In this document: in pieces, positions 43,441 through 54,139 of the stretch
Layout: the number at the start of each line of letters is the position of its first letter
Position numbering within the stretch: position 1 is the stretch's first letter
Assembly (NCBI GenBank): GCA_963575745.1
Contig: CAUYUJ010018495.1
Coordinates: 60,001-123,831 of the forward strand
Direction of reading: 5' to 3'
Origin: Prorocentrum cordatum
Taxonomy: Eukaryota > Sar > Dinophyceae > Prorocentrales > Prorocentraceae
Length of the DNA: 63,831 nt
The notes under the pieces: generated by a model
Told to the model about the DNA's origin: nothing
The model's database searches: none
What the model saw: only the letters and a program-made list of their open reading frames with translations
Translations under genes and position numbers: made by a program

Positions 43441-43978
43441 CTCCTCCTCCTCCTCCTCCTCCCTGCCTCGTGCTGCTCCTGCTCCTGCGTGGCGTGCTCC
43501 TGCTCTCTCTTTCTCCCCCTCCTGGATTTTGAACATGCTTCGTTCCTTTGTTAATATATGAGGAGAAGCCCATTAAATTTCAAAGGGCATCCTCTAGATC
43601 CTTTTTGTTGTTTGAGGTCCGATCAGAAACTTATTCAACTTTCCTCAGACTTCTTTGGAACTGGGATCTGCTCCAGTTCTGTGGAGTTCCGATATGAGGC
43701 CCTATTCAAATCTAGATCGGAAGCCCCCGGATCCGGGATCTGCCTTCTCCTATGGCAGTCTTTGTTCTCCCCCTTCTCCCCCCCCCCTCGGACGGATCAC
43801 CGAGAACCTCCAGGACACCCTCAAACCTGTTCTTTTCGTGAGGAGGCCGCCTGCTTGCACTGGAGACCCACTCCCCCTGGGCCAAGATGTCCGTAATAGC
43901 TCTGCCCGCAGTTCTCCCCCCTCCCTTCTCCCCCCCCCTCCCCCCTGCCGCCCACCAAGAGGTGCGAGCTGGCTGGCT

Positions 43979-43999
43979 CCGTAGCCATCTTGGCCCACG
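43979..43999 (+). other. Relict spliced leader before the DUF218 gene
   Basis: CCGTAGCCATCTTGGCCC followed by ACG. It agrees with the DinoSL core at 18 of 21 positions by my alignment (differences at positions 11, 17 and 20). It lies 77 bp before the ATG at 44077 on the coding strand, as expected for an mRNA leader fossilised in the genome. Confidence 0.65.
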
Positions 44000-44076
44000 G
44001 CCTGGGGAGGGCACGGCACGCATCGCGCGCGCGCGGTGCGCGGGCCCTCCGCCAAGCCGCTGCCCCGGAGCCGCCG

Positions 44077-45254
44077 ATGGGCCGCCTCCCCTCGAGTCTG
44101 CTGCTGGGGCTGCTGGCGCTGCTGGCGCTGGCGCCCGTGGGCCTCCTCGTCACCCTAGAGGAGGCGCCGCCCGAGGCCCCGCCAGGGCTGGCCGAGCGGG
44201 AGCCTCTCCCGCTCCTCCTCCTCCTCCGCCTCCTCCGCCTCCTCCTCTCCTCCTCCTCCTTTTCCTCCTCCTCCTCCTCCTCCTCCTCCTCCTCCTCCTC
44301 CTCCCTCCACCTCCTCCCCCTCCTCTCCTCCTCCTCCTCCCCCCTCCTTCTCCTCCCTCCTCCTCCTCCTCCGCCTCCTCCTCCTCCTCCTCCTTCCGCT
44401 CCCCCTCCCCGAAGGAGGGCCGCGCGGGCGCCGCCCTGGCGATCGTCGTGCCTGGCGGCGGGCTCACCCTGGAGGGCCTGCCAGCGCCGTGGGTGCGCCC
44501 GCGCCTGTCGGAGGCCGCCAGGCTCTACGCGGAGAGGCAGGCGAGCCACGAGCCTGCGGTGGTCGTCACCCTGTCCGCGGGCACCCCGCACAAGCCCATG
44601 CCAGTGAACGCCAGGTCTCAGAGGAGGAAAGGGTACCCACACCTCTAATTACCCTTTCCTCGTCTTCCATCGCCACAGCTGCATTCGCCTCGACATCCTG
44701 GTCAGAAGGCACCCTGGTAGAGGTCCGGGGAGTGGCGGCATCGGTACCTTTTGGTGGTTTCCCCGAGGTCGGGGTTCCAGGTGTACGAGGCGGAGGCCAG
44801 CGCCAGGCTGCTCATCCGGGAGCTCGGCGTGCGGCCCGAGGACGTGTTCGAGGAGGACTGGAGCCTGGACACGGTCGGGAACGCCTACATGCTCAGGGCC
44901 ATGCACACCGAGGTGGCGGGCTGGCGGGACATCTGCGTGGTGACCAACGAGTTCCACATGCCGCGGACGAGGGCGATCTTCGAGAAGGTGTTCGCGCTGG
45001 CGCCGGTGCCCGCGCTCGGGCACTACAACCTGACCTTCGTGGAGGTGCCAAACGACGGCGTGCCGGCCGACGCCCTCGCCGCCCGCAAGGCGAGGGAGTC
45101 CCAGTCTCTGGCCGGCTTCTGGAACAACACCGCCAGAATGCAGTCCATGCGCGACATCCACAGGTTCCTTTTCCAGAAGCACATGGCCTACGCCTCCTCG
45201 AGGCTCCTGAAGGACCGTGAGCCGGTCGACCCAAGTGCCCTCAGCACGTACTGA
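44077..45254 (+). CDS. DUF218 (YdcF/SanA/ElyC-like) protein, three exons
   Basis: Proposed exons 44077-44148, 44415-44614 and 44768-45254 give about 252 aa. Exon 1 encodes a hydrophobic N-terminus (MGRLPSSLLLGLLALLALAP), a signal peptide or membrane anchor. Exon 2 carries LAIVVPGGGL, WVRPRLSEAARLY and VVVTLSAGTPHKP. Exon 3 carries VYEAEASARLLIRELGV, SLDTVGNAYMLRAMHTE and ICVVTNEFHMPRTRAIFEKVF, ending HRFLFQKHMAYASS. This order is the DUF218 fold, whose substrate is undefined; bacterial SanA/ElyC relatives act at the cell envelope. The start is chosen because it is the first ATG giving the hydrophobic leader. Intron 1 holds a TCC array; intron 2 has an in-frame stop. Exon 3 is well supported, exon 1 less so. 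A spliced-leader relict lies 77 bp upstream. Confidence 0.8.
44149..44414 (+). other. Proposed intron 1 of DUF218 gene (TCC array)
   Basis: Donor CTC|GTCACC and acceptor CCCGAAG|GAG join frame 1 to frame 0 in phase 0. The 266-bp intron is mostly TCC triplets (44205-44410). An alternative is that the array is translated or causes a frameshift; transcript reads are needed. Confidence 0.5.
44615..44767 (+). other. Intron 2 of DUF218 gene, introner-like
   Basis: 153 bp, phase 2, with an in-frame TAA at 44646-44648. Both splice sites sit in the same word: CCAG|GTCTC at the donor and CGAG|GTCGG at the acceptor, sharing AGGTC. Just inside the donor GAGGAAAGGGTA pairs with TACCCTTTCCTC (loop 14 nt). 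AAAGGGTACC near the left end is an imperfect inverse of GGTACCTTTT near the right end. Confidence 0.75.
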
Positions 45255-45404
45255 CCCACCGCGGTGGCAGGAGCCAGGGGGGGCGCACGCTTTGCACGGA
45301 CGGTCAAAGCATCAAAATCTGCAGGCTGGTTGGCCTAGGAGGCCACCTGTCATCTCCCACCGATGCCCCAGGGTTGGAAAGTCCAGGTTTTGTTAGGGAT
45401 TGGA

Positions 45405-45545
45405 ACTTTTCCGAAGACCTCCGAAGACGACCGAAACCTGTCCGAAACCCTCCGAAAACCCTACTGTACACGAAGGGTTCCGGGAGGCGTTTCGGAGGGT
45501 TGCGGGAGGGTTTCATAAGGGTTTGGGTCGTTTCGGGGGGAGACC
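45405..45545. repeat. Inverted array of CCGAAACCCTC units
   Basis: The left half has repeated 11-nt CCGAAACCCTC-like units and the right half their complement (GGAGGGTT, CGTTTCGGAGGG). They face each other across ACTGTACACG, about 150 bp downstream of the DUF218 stop. Confidence 0.7.
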
Positions 45546-45819
45546 AGCCCCAAGCGAACCCTGGTCTGTTTAACCCCTAGGGCACCTCCAGGGGCGCGAA
45601 GATGATCGCGCTATGCGGGGCGCGGCCTGGGCTGGAGGCTGGAGAGCCGCACTTCTCCAGGGCGGCCCCGCGAGAGCGCGAAGAGAAACCGCGCGTCGTG
45701 GGGCGCAGTGCGCGAATATAAGTGAACTAGATATCCCCAACACAGGGTCTAGTGTCGCCAGGCTCCTGCCAGGTCCCACGCCCAGGAGATGGGCAGATAA
45801 ATATATAAAGATACATACA

Positions 45820-45848
45820 TACATATATAGAGAAAGAGAGAGACAGAG

Positions 45849-45879
<31 letters not shown>

Positions 45880-46110
45880 GAGAGCACGCTTTCACGAAAC
45901 TGCCATCGTCCGCCGGCGTCCCTCGCCCACCTTTCGCCCCCTCGACCCCACGAGAGGAGGAGAAGGAGGAGAATGAGGAGGAGGAGTCAGTATGGGGAGG
46001 AGGGGGAGGAGGGGGAGGAGGAGGAGGAGGAGGAGGAGGAGGAAGAGGAGGAGGAGGAGGAGGAGCAAGAGGAGGAGGAGGCGGCGGAGGAGAGGAGTGG
46101 GTGGATGAGG
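45820..46110 (+). repeat. GA microsatellite and GGA array
   Basis: (GA)n at 45830-45884 and GGA triplets at 45955-46110. Confidence 0.9.
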
Positions 46111-46289
46111 AGGAGTGGGAGGAGCATGGGGGAGGAGAAGGGCGAGGAGCTGGAGGAGGAGGTCGACGGTGACCGCCACCGCGACGCCGACGACCATCAT
46201 CGCGACGGCGGCGGTGGCGACGGCGACGACGGCGAGTGTATCAGGGCCGAGGTGCCGCTCTGTGGGAGCTGAAGGAAGAGAAGGGACGC

Positions 46290-46670
46290 TTCGTTGTCGC
46301 CGCTGTCGTCGCCGCCGCCGTCGTCGCTGTCGTCGTCATCGTCGTCGTCCGTCGTCGTCGTCGTCCTCGTCGTTGTCGTCGTCGTCGTCGCCGTCTTCGT
46401 TCGCGTCGTCGCCTGAGTCCTCCGTGCCGAAGCGCTGCAATGCCATTGCCTGCGGCCCTGGACGAGGAGGAGGAGGGCGAGGAGGGCGAGGCGTCGTCGT
46501 CGTCCTCCACGTTCGGGTCGCCGCCTCAGTTCACCGTGCCGATCTGCCGCGGCGGTGGCATTGCCCGCGGCCCTCCGAGGAGGAGGAGACTGAGGAAGGG
46601 GAGGAGGGCGAGGAAGGAGCAGCTTCGAGGATCAGTGGCGCTGTCGTCGTCATCATCGGCGTCGTCCGTG

Positions 46671-46710
<40 letters not shown>

Positions 46711-46720
46711 TGTCGTCATC
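46290..46720 (-). repeat. GTC arrays with duplicated GCCCGCGGCCCT block
   Basis: GTCGTC runs at 46290-46405 and 46640-46712. Between them two about 115-bp blocks share GGCATTGCCCGCGGCCCT and GAGGAGGAG. Confidence 0.8.
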
Positions 46721-46734
46721 GTAACCGCCGTCGC

Positions 46735-46860
46735 CGGGTTCCCTCGAGGTGCCGCTGTGGCTCTGCCCGCAGCTGTCCTTCCACACCTACCCCGCTGGGG
46801 CGCGCCCCGGCGACCTGAACGCCGCGCTGCGGTCGGGCCAGGCGTGGGGACGTGGGGATA
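46735..46860 (+). CDS. Possible exon fragment
   Basis: One frame reads GSLEVPLWLCPQLSFHTYPA then GARPGDLNAALRSGQAW, which has protein-like composition between a GTC array and an IR-A element. No family recognised and no clear splice sites. Confidence 0.2.
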
Positions 46861-46996
46861 AGCGTCGGCCCCGCCTCGAGTGGCACCTCAGACGGCCGGT
46901 CGTCGCTGCCGTTCTCCGACGGTTTCGTGGTCCTGATCGTGGGGCCCGATGATGATGGTGATGGTCGTGATGCTGATTCTGATGATGGCGATGATG

Positions 46997-47209
46997 ATTC
47001 TAGGCCCATCAGATGGGGTCCAAGCAGGTGGGCTCGAAGAATCGCTCTGCATCGTCGATGCATCGACGATGCGGCTCGATGTGGAGCAAAGGTTTCTGCA
47101 CGCCGACTGCGCCGATGCATCGCCGACGTCGCCGATGCATCGACGACGACGCATGGGCGATGCGGCGCGATCCTCCGACCGCATCTGTTCGAATCCCATC
47201 CAGGAATCC
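46997..47209. mobile_element. IR-A element, copy 3 (diverged)
   Basis: Left ATTCTAGGCCCATCAGATGG and the inverse of the right end AGGATTCCTGGATGGGATTC. The GCATCGTCGATGCATCGACG and GATGCGGCGCGATCCTCCGA cores match copies 1 and 2. Confidence 0.75.
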
Positions 47210-47477
47210 TAAAATGATGGTGGTGGTGCTGATTGGTATACTTGTGATGGAGCTGGTGTTGGTGGTGATGGTTGTGGTGGTGGTGATGACGGGGTGGATG
47301 AGGGGGCAGTATGGGAGTGGAGGATGATCGCCTCCTCCTCGGTCGGATCAATGGAAGCATGGATCACGGAAGGTGGATTATCGACTGTTCCCATGTAGGG
47401 TTCGTACCACGACTTGTATTGTGAATACGCACGTCGGGCATCTCGATTGAATCGCGAGCGTTGTTTTTTGTTTCTCA

Positions 47478-48053
47478 ATGTGGCGGAGGAGGAGGAGGCG
47501 GGTGAGGGATGCGAAGAGGGCGAGAGGTGAGGAGGAGGAGGAGGAACATGAAAATGAAGGTGAGGATGATCAGGAGGAGGATGACGAGGATCAGCTGGAG
47601 CAGGAGGAGGAGGGGAGACGAGGAGGAGGTGGACGAGTCGAATCTACGGGGCCAGCCCTGCCTCTCTTCACGGATCACAAGGTGCCGACCCTCGTCTCTC
47701 GTGGGGCCCAAAAAGGCGAGCTCCGTCCTGGGAGCGGGTGGGTTGGCGGGTGGGGCCCCTCGGAGCTTCTGGCCAGAATTGGATTGACCCAAGAGACGCT
47801 AGACGAATGGGCGCTACGGCTCGCAGCGTCGCGTCGCCAGGAGAGAAAATTGGCGGAGCGCTCGGATTCGGACCTCCGGCACCTGTATGCTCTTTTGTTA
47901 TGTTTCGATATTGCTTGTTCTAGGTTCGTGCGGCATCGACGCACGGTCCATTCCAGCGAAGCGAAGCGAAGGAGGAGGAGGAGGAGGAGGAGGAGGAGGC
48001 GGATGAGGAGGAGGAGGAGGAGGAGGAGGAGGAGTGGGGGAGGAGGGGGATGA
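47478..48053 (+). CDS. Hypothetical open frame with helical centre
   Basis: A 191-residue frame. Its middle (47640-47975) avoids low-complexity sequence: GLTQETLDEWALRLAASRRQ then ERKLAERSDSDLRHLYALLL, probably amphipathic helices. Both flanks are GGA-encoded Glu/Arg runs. It could be a host exon or a retroelement remnant; no family recognised. Confidence 0.3.
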   Translation: MWRRRRRRVRDAKRARGEEEEEEHENEGEDDQEEDDEDQLEQEEEGRRGGGGRVESTGPALPLFTDHKVPTLVSRGAQKGELRPGSGWVGGWGPSELLARIGLTQETLDEWALRLAASRRQERKLAERSDSDLRHLYALLLCFDIACSRFVRHRRTVHSSEAKRRRRRRRRRRRRMRRRRRRRRRSGGGGG

Positions 48054-48141
48054 GGAGGAGGAAGATAAGGATGAGGAGGAGAAGGAGGAGGAGGAAGAAC
48101 AGGGGGACGAGGAGGAGGAGGAGGAAGAGGAGGAAGAGGCG
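47971..48141 (+). repeat. GGA array and left LINE-3 target duplication
   Basis: GGA/GAA array whose last 14 bp (48128-48141, AGGAGGAAGAGGCG) are the left copy of the LINE-3 target-site duplication. Confidence 0.85.
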
Positions 48142-48142
48142 T

Positions 48143-48178
48143 CCGTAGCCTGTTTGGCTCAAGACATTTTGGCTCGAG
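48143..48178 (+). other. Tandem relict spliced leader (21 + 15 nt)
   Basis: 48143-48163 (CCGTAGCCTGTTTGGCTC then AAG) matches 19 of 21 DinoSL positions. 48164-48178 (ACATTTTGGCTCGAG) matches the last 15 positions at 13 of 15. This is the pattern left when a relict leader is trans-spliced again at its own internal AG (position 6), which trims the older copy to 15 nt. Confidence 0.9.
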
Positions 48179-48379
48179 GCTTTTTAGAACCTGATCGGGC
48201 TCTGAAAAGGAACCGAGAACCCCGCAGCATCTGCTGAGGACCCCGCGCCCATCAGCCAATTGTCCGTGAGATCTTGCTGGGGCAGCATCACGCGCGACCA
48301 TCACTTTGCGACAGTTGAGTGCCCTCCGCCTATGGGGCGAAAGTGACGCTCTTGGGATGTCTGGTCCACATTCGCCGAT

Positions 48380-49557
48380 GATAAGTATGACAAAGGAACT
48401 GGGTGGACGTGCGTTTTTTGCGGGTGCGCGAAAAACGAAGACTGGTGGCAGTGGTGCAAGCAATTCAAAGGACCGCGCAAACACATCCAGGCCCGTGGTG
48501 GAACCCCGAAGCCGCCTGGCATCTGGGGGGAGGGACAATCGAAGGCTACCATCTTTCTCGGACGGCCTTGTTTCCCTGGCAGCGCTGATGTCCTTCATGT
48601 GGGGCTTCAGTTGCATCAGAGTGGATGGCTTGACCTTCGCGGCCCCTCGACATGCGGTACCGCCACCTACATTGTCCAGCAGCGCCCCTCGTTGCGAGAG
48701 ACACACGCCAACATGTTGCGCCTTGGGGGCAGTGAAAGTGCAAGGATCCATGAGGGGCCCATCCGTGAGGTCGAGCGCCTCTCCGCTCCCGCGCCGTTTC
48801 CCGCCACAGGTGCCGCCAAACATGAGGTGGACCAGCTCAAAGATCAGCTGGACAAGGCCGTGGGTCAAGCTGAAGAGCTAAAGCCCTCGAAGAGCAACTC
48901 GCGCAAGCGCAGGAGTCTGCAGAGACGCACGCCACGAACGTCCGTCGCCTTGCTGCTGAGGTCACGCCATCGCCTGCTCCGGCAAGCAATACCCCAAATA
49001 GCAGCCTTGAACCTATGCTGCCAGGAAATGACATCGAGTTCGACGGCAACGGCCTTTTTCAATTCCAGGGCCTCGACGGAGTGGAAGCTTCTACAGAAGA
49101 CCAGCGAGAGGTGGACAGGCAGAAGGCAGGACTATTCAAGGTGGGCCATACCGCTACCCGAGATGCATTCGCAGCCCCCAAGGAGAAGTGCAACGGCATG
49201 GTCGAGGAGAAGAACGCATGCAAGCCAAGAGGCGCTTCAGAGATGAAGGCAGTCAACCAGCTGAGCCACGACAGGGGCCGTCTGAAGGCGCAGCCCCACT
49301 TGCTGATGTTCACCAGCCTCTTCTTCCTTCTCCTCCTGAAGCGGTTGCCTGCTGAAGCTCCCGCGGCCCCCGGGCCCGCTTCTGCTGGATCTGCCAGCAA
49401 ACTTGCACAAAGAGAAACCGCGACAGCCGCGCATCCCGAAGGAGAATCCCGCCGAGATGCGCGCCAGAAGGCGAAGGACACCGCCACGACGTCGGCGCCG
49501 AAGGTTGCGGGAACACGTGACTTTGATGACGCTGCTGGCGGCGAGCAGGGCGTTTAG
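48380..49557 (+). pseudogene. LINE-3 ORF1-like region: zinc finger and coiled coil
   Basis: GTGWTCVFCGCAKNEDWWQW then C (about 48398-48457) resembles a RanBP2-type finger, W-x-C-x2-C ... N ... C, with the last Cys replaced. In other frames KHEVDQLKDQLDKAVGQAEE is a coiled coil (48822-48880), followed by MLPGNDIEFDGNGLFQFQGL and a Lys/Ala-rich stretch ending with a stop at 49557. At least two frame changes. RNA binding is inference from the finger and coiled coil. Confidence 0.55.
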
Positions 49558-50059
49558 CACCAATGAAAAGTACAGACGCCAGCCTCAGCGCCAACCGCCT
49601 GAACATCAACCCATAACACGAGCACTTCGGCCCCCAACGGATTTTGCCACCACCGTGGGCTACCAGTCAGAGTTCGCAGGTGCGCACAACCAGCAGGCCG
49701 ACCCCGTCCAGGACCCGACTGACCAGGCTGGCTGCAACGGGAGCGGCCGCTGCTTGATTGATCTCGCCGTAGTGTTCGAGGCCGCAGTCCAGGAACCCAT
49801 ATCGAAGCAGTCACAACGCAGAGAGTTGTCACCTGAGGACGCCACGTGGCCATTTCAGAATTGGAAACATGTGCTGCTTGATTTTAGTGCCAGTACCCTC
49901 ACCAGCCCTGCGTGGTCAACCCGTTGGAGGCTTGGCCATTTCTGGCGAGCACATCAACGGGGACGAATTTTGTTGCCCGACACCTCCTCCGACGCCACCC
50001 GGGCAGGCTACCGCCTGAGGCCAGGGTCAGAGGAAACCTCTCCGCACGCTTTTTGCCGC

Positions 50060-50670
50060 TGTCACTTGCAACATGAACTTCTGGATCCTCCCTTCCCCCG
50101 CCCAGAACTCGGACATTGGGTCCATTCAGGAACACAGCCCCCCAAGTCAAAACAAGTGCCAGGACAGCCAGAATCAGTTTCGAGGACCAGATGGGCGCGT
50201 CTTTGGGGCGCCTGCCATCGCGCGAGCGAGTGGGAAGGCTTCTGGGGCGCCATGGATCTTGCGAAGGGCCACCTCGAGGCTAGGAGCAACAATCCTGAAG
50301 TTGTTCCTGGGCGCATGTCGGGTTGTTCCGTTCAACGGAAGTCCTGGGCCCCCCAGGCGGCGCGCTCTAGATAGTTCCACAAACCTGAAGGCATGCCCCC
50401 CAGGAGCATCGAGATCATGAACAGGTGCAGCCAGGAGGTTGCCACCAGAATTGGCCCGTGCATCTTTGGATCCGATATCAACATGTCGATTGCCGCTGTT
50501 CCCATGGGCTTCCCGCTGCAGCCGCTTGCGTCAGTGCAGTTGACGATGGGCCAGTGGAGAGCGCGATGGATCTGTTGATTGCGCGCAGAGGCCTCGAAGC
50601 TATATGCGATGTGCTCACTGACCTTTCTGTCGATCGCAGGCCCCGCGCCCCGGACCGCCCTCATCCCTAA
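50060..50670 (+). pseudogene. LINE-3 APE-type endonuclease (degenerate)
   Basis: NMNFWILPSPAQNSDIGSIQ then EH gives the N-terminal Asn and the catalytic QE motif (about 50070-50135). IFGSDINMS (about 50461-50487) is the GDxN motif with G replaced by S. LLIARRGLEAICDVLTDLSV (about 50570-50630) is the conserved downstream block before RT in these elements. Three frames are used. Confidence 0.6.
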
Positions 50671-51569
50671 GCAGAATTAGCATGTCCACAACCCGCGATG
50701 ATCGGCCCGCATCCTTCCCCGCCCGGCCATGGTCCGACGTTCGATCGCCCCGTGCCCTCGTTCGCCGGCGTCGCTGGAGCAGACGATAAGCATGGCGCTC
50801 TTGCAGGGCCGCACATAGGCGGAGCAGTTCAGTCACCTGATCGCACGTCTTCTGGCTTGGAGCGACCAGGCTTGGAGCGAGCCCCCCCGAATCAGACCCG
50901 CACGGCGCGCCTGCCGGTCGCCCCGCGTTGATTGCAAAGGTTGGAGCGGCTGCTGCCAATATGCCATTAAGAACAATGGTTTCGAGCGAGCCTGCAAGTT
51001 CTTTCAAGGGGATACCGTGCCAGCGCGTGACCCCAGGGCCCAACGGCGACCTGGCGGACGACCAGAGTTCCAATGTCATCCAGTCTCTCTTTGGCCCGCA
51101 GGATCCAAGGCCAACGTGGGGTCTGGGCTAGGGTTTGGGAGCCTTCCTGCTCCGTCCAGTGCCCGAGTGCAGATGCGCCTCCAGGTCTTACCTGTCGGAG
51201 CTAGAAGGAGCGTCGAGTGGGCCCGCAACCAGTCCAAGGGTTTCGAAGTCGCCGCGCGCGTGCCATTTGGCGGTTGACACACTGGTCATTTTTTTGGTAT
51301 TTGTTTCGCCGGGCGCCGAGCTGAGTATCGCGCATCATATCCACGACGTTTCAGCTCGTGCAGATCACGCGCAGAGCGTCAGTGCAGACGGGTCGGCCCG
51401 TCATTCTTCTTGCCCAGAAACCTGCGCCAGAAGCTGAGCGCCCCCCCGGTCGCTGCCCGGGTCTAGTCGCGCTTCTGGAAAGCAGCAAGAACGGTTCTGC
51501 CAGCGACTGGGCTTCAGCATTGCCCCGATGGGCATTTCTCAACTGCGCCCAAGAGGTTCCCTGCTGACC

Positions 51570-52640
51570 GCGTGGAGGCAAAGCGTGTTCTCGGAGTTGG
51601 CAGGTCTGTCAGGGGGCCTCTCTTTGCAGGTTCTGTTGGGCATGGGGCGCCTCTACTAGCGCGTGTCCTACGACCTGTAGATCAAAGCGCGGCAGTTCCG
51701 TCAAAACCCAGGACCTCATTTTTCGGCCTGTCGACCTACGAGTGGCCCCGACACCTGCTGCTGGGCGGCCGCGAGGACCAGGCGCCTTCCCCGTGGCGAG
51801 GCATTGTTGCTGGATCCACACTGGCCACTGGCGATGCCGAGGTTGTCCTCGAGCCTGGTGCGGGCTGATTTTCAGAGGAAATGTACAGCGCCCCCTCCTT
51901 CGCCCTTCGCGCTGACGACCTCGTGTTGATGCGGCGGGGCGATCAGATGTTCGCAGGTGCCAGTGGTCTCGAAGACATTGCAGCTGCAGCCCACCGCCGT
52001 TTAACCCGGGACCTCAAGCCCCCCTCCCGGCCTAGTCGAAGTTTGGTTCAGCAGCCTCCCGTTGGCCCCTCCTCCATGTTGCTTGTCAGACCGCGTGGGG
52101 TCTCGGATAACATCGGCCCCCAACAGGTGTTGTTATTCATAGTGGGATTGGCTACCTTGGAGGGGGACACAGGCTTAGACTTGGTGCAAGCCGCAAGCGG
52201 CATGAGCGCGCTCGCGCATACACTGCCAAGAGGGCCCGCGTCAAACGCGTGAAGCTGAAAGCAGGGCATCGTCCAAGGCTGTTTCAAACGAGCCCGGCGC
52301 CCACCCTCGCCTACGGAACCGAGGCCCGCGCCCTCAGCCCCCACCAGATCAGGCAGGTGTGGTCGTGATGCAGGTGTCGCGTTCAGAAGCAGCTAGAGTG
52401 GGCTTGGGGTCTCAGCGGCGTTTCTGACCCCATCGACATTGCGGCAAGAACAGTTGGCAGGATGGCGGCAGAGCGGTGGATGACGACGCCAGCTAGCCCA
52501 GCCGAAGTTGCGCACCATGATGCCCTGACATCTATAAACCTGCCCAGAGCTCGCAATGCTGCTTTGGAACATGTTCCACATTCCATGGACAAGAGCTGGT
52601 TTCTTAGGGCCCGCGGATCGATGTGCGATCTTTTTCTCTG
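51570..52640 (+). pseudogene. LINE-3 reverse transcriptase (degenerate)
   Basis: GIVAGSTLATGDAEVVLEPG (51807-51866) corresponds to the motif B region. FALRADDLVLM (51899-51931) corresponds to motif C, with R-A-D-D in place of Y-x-D-D, so both catalytic Asp remain. Conserved post-RT sequence follows (YGTEARALSPHQIRQV near 52316-52362, GVSDPIDIAARTVGRMAA near 52415-52468). Motif A was not found, and 50700-51570 is too decayed to read. Confidence 0.55.
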
Positions 52641-52705
52641 GGCTCAAAGGGCCCGCCGGGCCGTCCAGGGGCCCGGGGTCCTGATTGGCCTTTTTGTTTT
52701 TTTTC

Positions 52706-52870
52706 AGGAGGGAAAGAAACGCACAGACATAATTCATCATCGGCCCCCAGGAAAATATGGGACAATATGGGAAGTGGGGGGAGGACGACAACCCAGAAAA
52801 TGAGAAAGCATGGGGAATCCTGCTATTTGTGTATATTCAAGTGTGCGTGTGTGTCCTTTGGCCCCTTCAT
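52706..52870 (+). mobile_element. R-F element, copy 2, inside LINE-3
   Basis: Preceded by a T-run and TTTTCAG, then GAGGGAAAGAAACGCACAGA ... AATATGGGAAGTGGGGGGAG ... GGGGAATCCTGCTATTTGTG ... CCCCTTCAT. It separates the RT part of LINE-3 from its RNase H part, so it inserted after LINE-3. Confidence 0.7.
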
Positions 52871-53439
52871 TGTTTCCTACATTTAACTGAAGCTTCGCCC
52901 CTGCTCGCTGCCAGGGAGTTTTCGGACCGATCCAGAAGACTTGCACGTGCAGGAGCATGCGCGAGATAGCTGGAGCAGGACCGCACGTGGCGCGGCCGAC
53001 CTCGAGGCCAGTGGCCTGCGGCGGGGGCTCTCGCGGCAGCTACTCGCGCCCCGGAAGGTTGAGCTAAGCCAGCTCGAGAAGGTCAGGTTTCGTTGATTTT
53101 TCCGCGGGGCCTTTCCCACGGGCACCGCGCTCAAGACATTGGGACATGATGTTTCATGTGTTTGAGGTCGCTGCGGGGAGGAAGACGCCCCATGGCACAG
53201 AGTGTGGAAGTGTAGCTGCCCCCGAGCCTGTGCTGCCAGGGGAAATGTCTTTCCCCCTGATTTGATCAGAGCTTCCCTCAAATATGGGCCTGCCTCCTGG
53301 CTGTGCAGTAGAGGGTGGCTGGTTCGTCTTGACGGCAGTGCCAAAGCTCCCGACAGTGATTGACAGGTGACGTTTTTCGGACCTGACGGTCGCGAGGTTT
53401 TTCCTTTTGAGCTCCACCGAGGTGCTCAACTTATCATTC

Positions 53440-53870
53440 GCGGTTCATCTCTTTTTCCTCACCTTATCCACTTCTCCCGTGGAGGGGTCAGCGTGGCCCA
53501 GGTGGGGGACAGGAGAACTTGTCCGTGGGCTTCGAAGCCCGCTGCCAAGAGTGATGATTCATAGCAGTGGAATCGCTGAGCACGGTGCGGTCCTCCTTGG
53601 ATGCGTGTACAGCGAAGACAATTGTGCCTCTGGATGCCTCTACGTTTATTGCGCCCTGCTGTTGACAGCGCCCGTTTCTATTTCCTTGGCTCTGTCGGGG
53701 GGTCGCCAAGTTTATCCCTGGAGGCCCCTCTTTGCTCGTGCAAGTTAAAGGGCATCAGCAAGAAGACGAGTTGCCCACTGAAGAGCTCAAGATTCTCTGC
53801 ATGGGGAATCCGTCTAGCTGACTACTATGCTGGCCGAGTTGCCCAGTTTCACGGCTACAGTAACGATTTG
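53440..53870 (+). pseudogene. LINE-3 RNase H remnant
   Basis: The best evidence is the C-terminal motif pair. A GHQQEDELPTEELKILCMGN stretch is followed, one frame over, by ADYYAGRVAQFHG (about 53817-53855). Together these match the RNase H ending, in which a conserved His segment precedes N-x-x-A-D-x-x-A. Upstream catalytic positions cannot be placed. Confidence 0.45.
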
Positions 53871-54139
53871 CATGCTAGGACCACATGCACTACCACGATG
53901 CACCTGCCAAATTGATGGTGTTGGAAAAGTGCTTGGGGAGTGGCCTAGTTTCGGTGAGCTTGGGGAGCTGGGTCGGTGCCGGGCGGCTTGTAAGCGCCGT
54001 CCCCCCAAGCACTGTTGACCCCATTGTCTGGCATGACGGCAAGCGTCGATGTAACAGTTGTTTTCGTGACATGGGGCCCAAAGTGGTATCCAGCTCTGAT
54101 TGTGCAGGTCTGAGTCCGTCGCTCGACAGTTTTCCCCCA

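Noticed and set aside
43964-45337. GAGCTGGCTGGC / AGGCTGGTTGGC as a target duplication around the DUF218 gene
   Set aside because: Too many mismatches and low complexity; only weak support for a retrogene boundary.
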